Below are positions 5,202 to 6,186 of a stretch of DNA of 6,186 bases, in pieces (within the stretch, counting starts at the first letter, position 1; each line of letters starts with the position of its first letter). Location: NCBI GenBank assembly GCA_020631035.1, contig JAHDIA010000164.1:4205-10390 (forward strand), given 5' to 3'. A program made the translations under genes and the position numbers. The notes beneath the pieces are model-generated. The model ran no database searches. It was not told where the DNA came from and saw nothing but the letters and a program-made list of their open reading frames with translations. This stretch comes from Chitinophagales bacterium (GTDB taxonomy: Bacteria > Bacteroidota > Bacteroidia > Chitinophagales > UBA2359).

Positions 5202-6122
5202 ATGACTGCTTTACAAGACAAATACATCAATCCATTAACTGATTTTGGGTTCAAAAAACTTTTTGGAACAGAACCCAATAAGGAGTTGTTAATTGACTTT
5301 CTTAATCAAGTATTGCCAAAGGAGCATACAATAAAAGATTTAAGCTATTCTAGAAATGAACATCTAGGTGCTAATCAACTAGATAGGAAGGCTATTTATG
5401 ATTTGTATTGTATAAGTGAATCTGGGGAAAGGTTTATAGTTGAATTACAAAAAGCCAAACAAAACTATTTTAAAGATAGAAGCATCTATTATGCCTCTTT
5501 TCCAATACAAGAACAGGCAATGAAAGGTGATTGGAATTACAAACTAGAGCCTGTTTACACAATTGGCATTTTAGATTTCATTTTTGAAGATCACAAATCA
5601 GACAATGAGTTACTGCACATTGTTGAGCTGAAAAATCAAAATTGTGAGGTCTTTTATGATAAACTCAAGTTCATTTACCTCGAATTACCCAAGTTCCAAA
5701 AAAAACCAGAAGAGTTAACTAGTCAATTTGATAAGTGGCTTTATGTATTTCGTCATTTATCCGAATTAAATTCTATTCCTAAACAATTGCAAGATAAAAT
5801 CTTTGCCAAATTATTTGAAACAGCAGAAATCGCTAGTTTTTCTTCAAGTGAAAGAGAAGCATATGAAGAAAGTTTAAAGGTTTATAGAGATTTAAAAAAT
5901 GTAGTAGATACTTCCAAGGAAGAAGGACGAGCAGAAGGACGAGCGGAAGGACGAGCAGAAGGACGAGCAGAAGGACGAGCAGAAGGACGAGCAGAAGGAC
6001 GAGCAGAAGGAAGGACAGAAGAGAAACTAGCCATTGCAAAAAAATTGAAAGCAAATAACATCCCAATTGAAATCATAATGCAAACGACAGGACTAAGTAA
6101 AGAAGAGATAGAAAAAGTCTGA
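5202..6122 (+). CDS. Rpn-type PD-(D/E)XK nuclease family putative transposase
   Basis: 306 residues. The N-terminal signature DKYINPLTDFGFKKLFG (6-22) is typical of the PDDEXK_2 / Rpn family. The nuclease core shows Asp67 (AIYDLYC) and the ELQ motif at 81-83 (FIVELQKAK), the family's variant of E-x-K, then a Tyr-rich stretch YFKDRSIYYAS (89-99). Characterised E. coli Rpn proteins are Mg-dependent DNA endonucleases that raise RecA-independent recombination, and some have been linked to phage defence; the role here is inferred. After a helical region (about 175-235) come eight tetrapeptides EGRA (last one EGRT) at 241-272. A C-terminal segment (273-306), IAKKLKANNIPIEIIMQTTGLSKEEIEKV, resembles a small helix-turn-helix-like tail common in this family. 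ATG 5202 follows a TAnnTTTG box and starts directly before the family signature. Monocistronic in this window. Confidence 0.9.
   Translation: MTALQDKYINPLTDFGFKKLFGTEPNKELLIDFLNQVLPKEHTIKDLSYSRNEHLGANQLDRKAIYDLYCISESGERFIVELQKAKQNYFKDRSIYYASFPIQEQAMKGDWNYKLEPVYTIGILDFIFEDHKSDNELLHIVELKNQNCEVFYDKLKFIYLELPKFQKKPEELTSQFDKWLYVFRHLSELNSIPKQLQDKIFAKLFETAEIASFSSSEREAYEESLKVYRDLKNVVDTSKEEGRAEGRAEGRAEGRAEGRAEGRAEGRAEGRTEEKLAIAKKLKANNIPIEIIMQTTGLSKEEIEKV
5922..6017 (+). repeat. Eight tandem 12-bp units (GAAGGACGAGCA) in the Rpn-type gene
   Basis: Eight consecutive 12-mers code for EGRA. Six of the first seven are identical, unit 2 differs at its last base (GCG), and the last is degenerate (GAAGGAAGGACA). 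Because the unit is 12 bp, gain or loss by slippage keeps the frame and changes only the length of a charged linker between the nuclease part and the C-terminal tail. Confidence 0.95.
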
Positions 6123-6186
6123 GTCTTTAAACCAAAGTATTACATTCCTAGATTTAGCCAAAAACAAAAAATAATGCATAAAACCG
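6123..6186. other. Short AT-rich tail after the Rpn-type gene
   Basis: No gene, hairpin terminator or promoter is evident in these 64 bases; the sequence is AT-rich and ends at the window edge. Confidence 0.5.

Noticed and set aside
4961..5242. Plus-strand 93-codon open frame before the Rpn-type gene
   Set aside because: It spans the palindromic island and the promoter and overlaps the start of a well-supported gene in another frame. No recognisable domain.
5922..6017. CRISPR-like array
   Set aside because: The units are 12 bp and contiguous with no spacers, and they are in frame inside a coding sequence.
5833..6066. Minus-strand frames rich in Leu/Val or Ala/Arg/Pro/Ser repeats
   Set aside because: They are antisense readings of the 12-bp minisatellite in the Rpn-type gene.

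Overview
The window looks like a chromosomal segment from a member of the phylum Bacteroidota; I cannot name a genus. The signs are: a compact 651-residue GyrB without the TOPRIM insertion known from enterobacterial GyrB; start codons preceded by A-rich sequence rather than a Shine-Dalgarno; two upstream regions carrying the Bacteroidota-type -7 motif TAnnTTTG (TATTTTTG in both cases); and a lipoprotein with an N-terminal PepSY-like domain. Coding sequence is AT-rich.

Layout, left to right. (1) 1-447, plus: the C-terminal part of a REP-associated/IS200-like Y1 tyrosine transposase (RAYT), entering from the left edge and carrying an in-frame 60-bp direct repeat that contains a REP-like palindrome. 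(2) 448-822: no convincing gene. It holds a palindrome-rich element flanked by two copies of an 18-nt hairpin repeat, then a strong bidirectional terminator placed between convergent genes. (3) 823-2019, minus: a lipoprotein with a PepSY-like domain joined to a calcineurin-like metallophosphoesterase in which the first metal-binding motif lacks its Asp. (4) 2020-2693: a T-rich leader region, traces of a small membrane ORF and a possible decayed gene, a GC-rich structured element with an 18-bp stem, and the gyrB terminator. (5) 2694-4649, minus: complete gyrB. (6) 4650-5201: gyrB promoter candidates, a low-complexity GATTG/AATC inverted-repeat tract, a GC-rich palindromic island, and the promoter of the next gene. 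(7) 5202-6122, plus: an Rpn-type PD-(D/E)XK nuclease/putative transposase with eight tandem 12-bp units coding for EGRA. (8) 6123-6186: a short tail in which I see nothing.

The genes do not form an operon or an obvious common pathway. gyrB is housekeeping. The phosphoesterase is a predicted envelope enzyme. The two outer genes are DNA-transacting nuclease families linked to mobility. The recurring theme is that each of the three gene-free gaps contains one GC-rich, palindrome-rich island of about 100-190 bp, which suggests dispersed repeats, possibly mobilised in trans. I see no tRNA, rRNA or CRISPR array. I found no clear new multi-gene system; the best leads are the palindrome inside the RAYT gene and the three structured islands.
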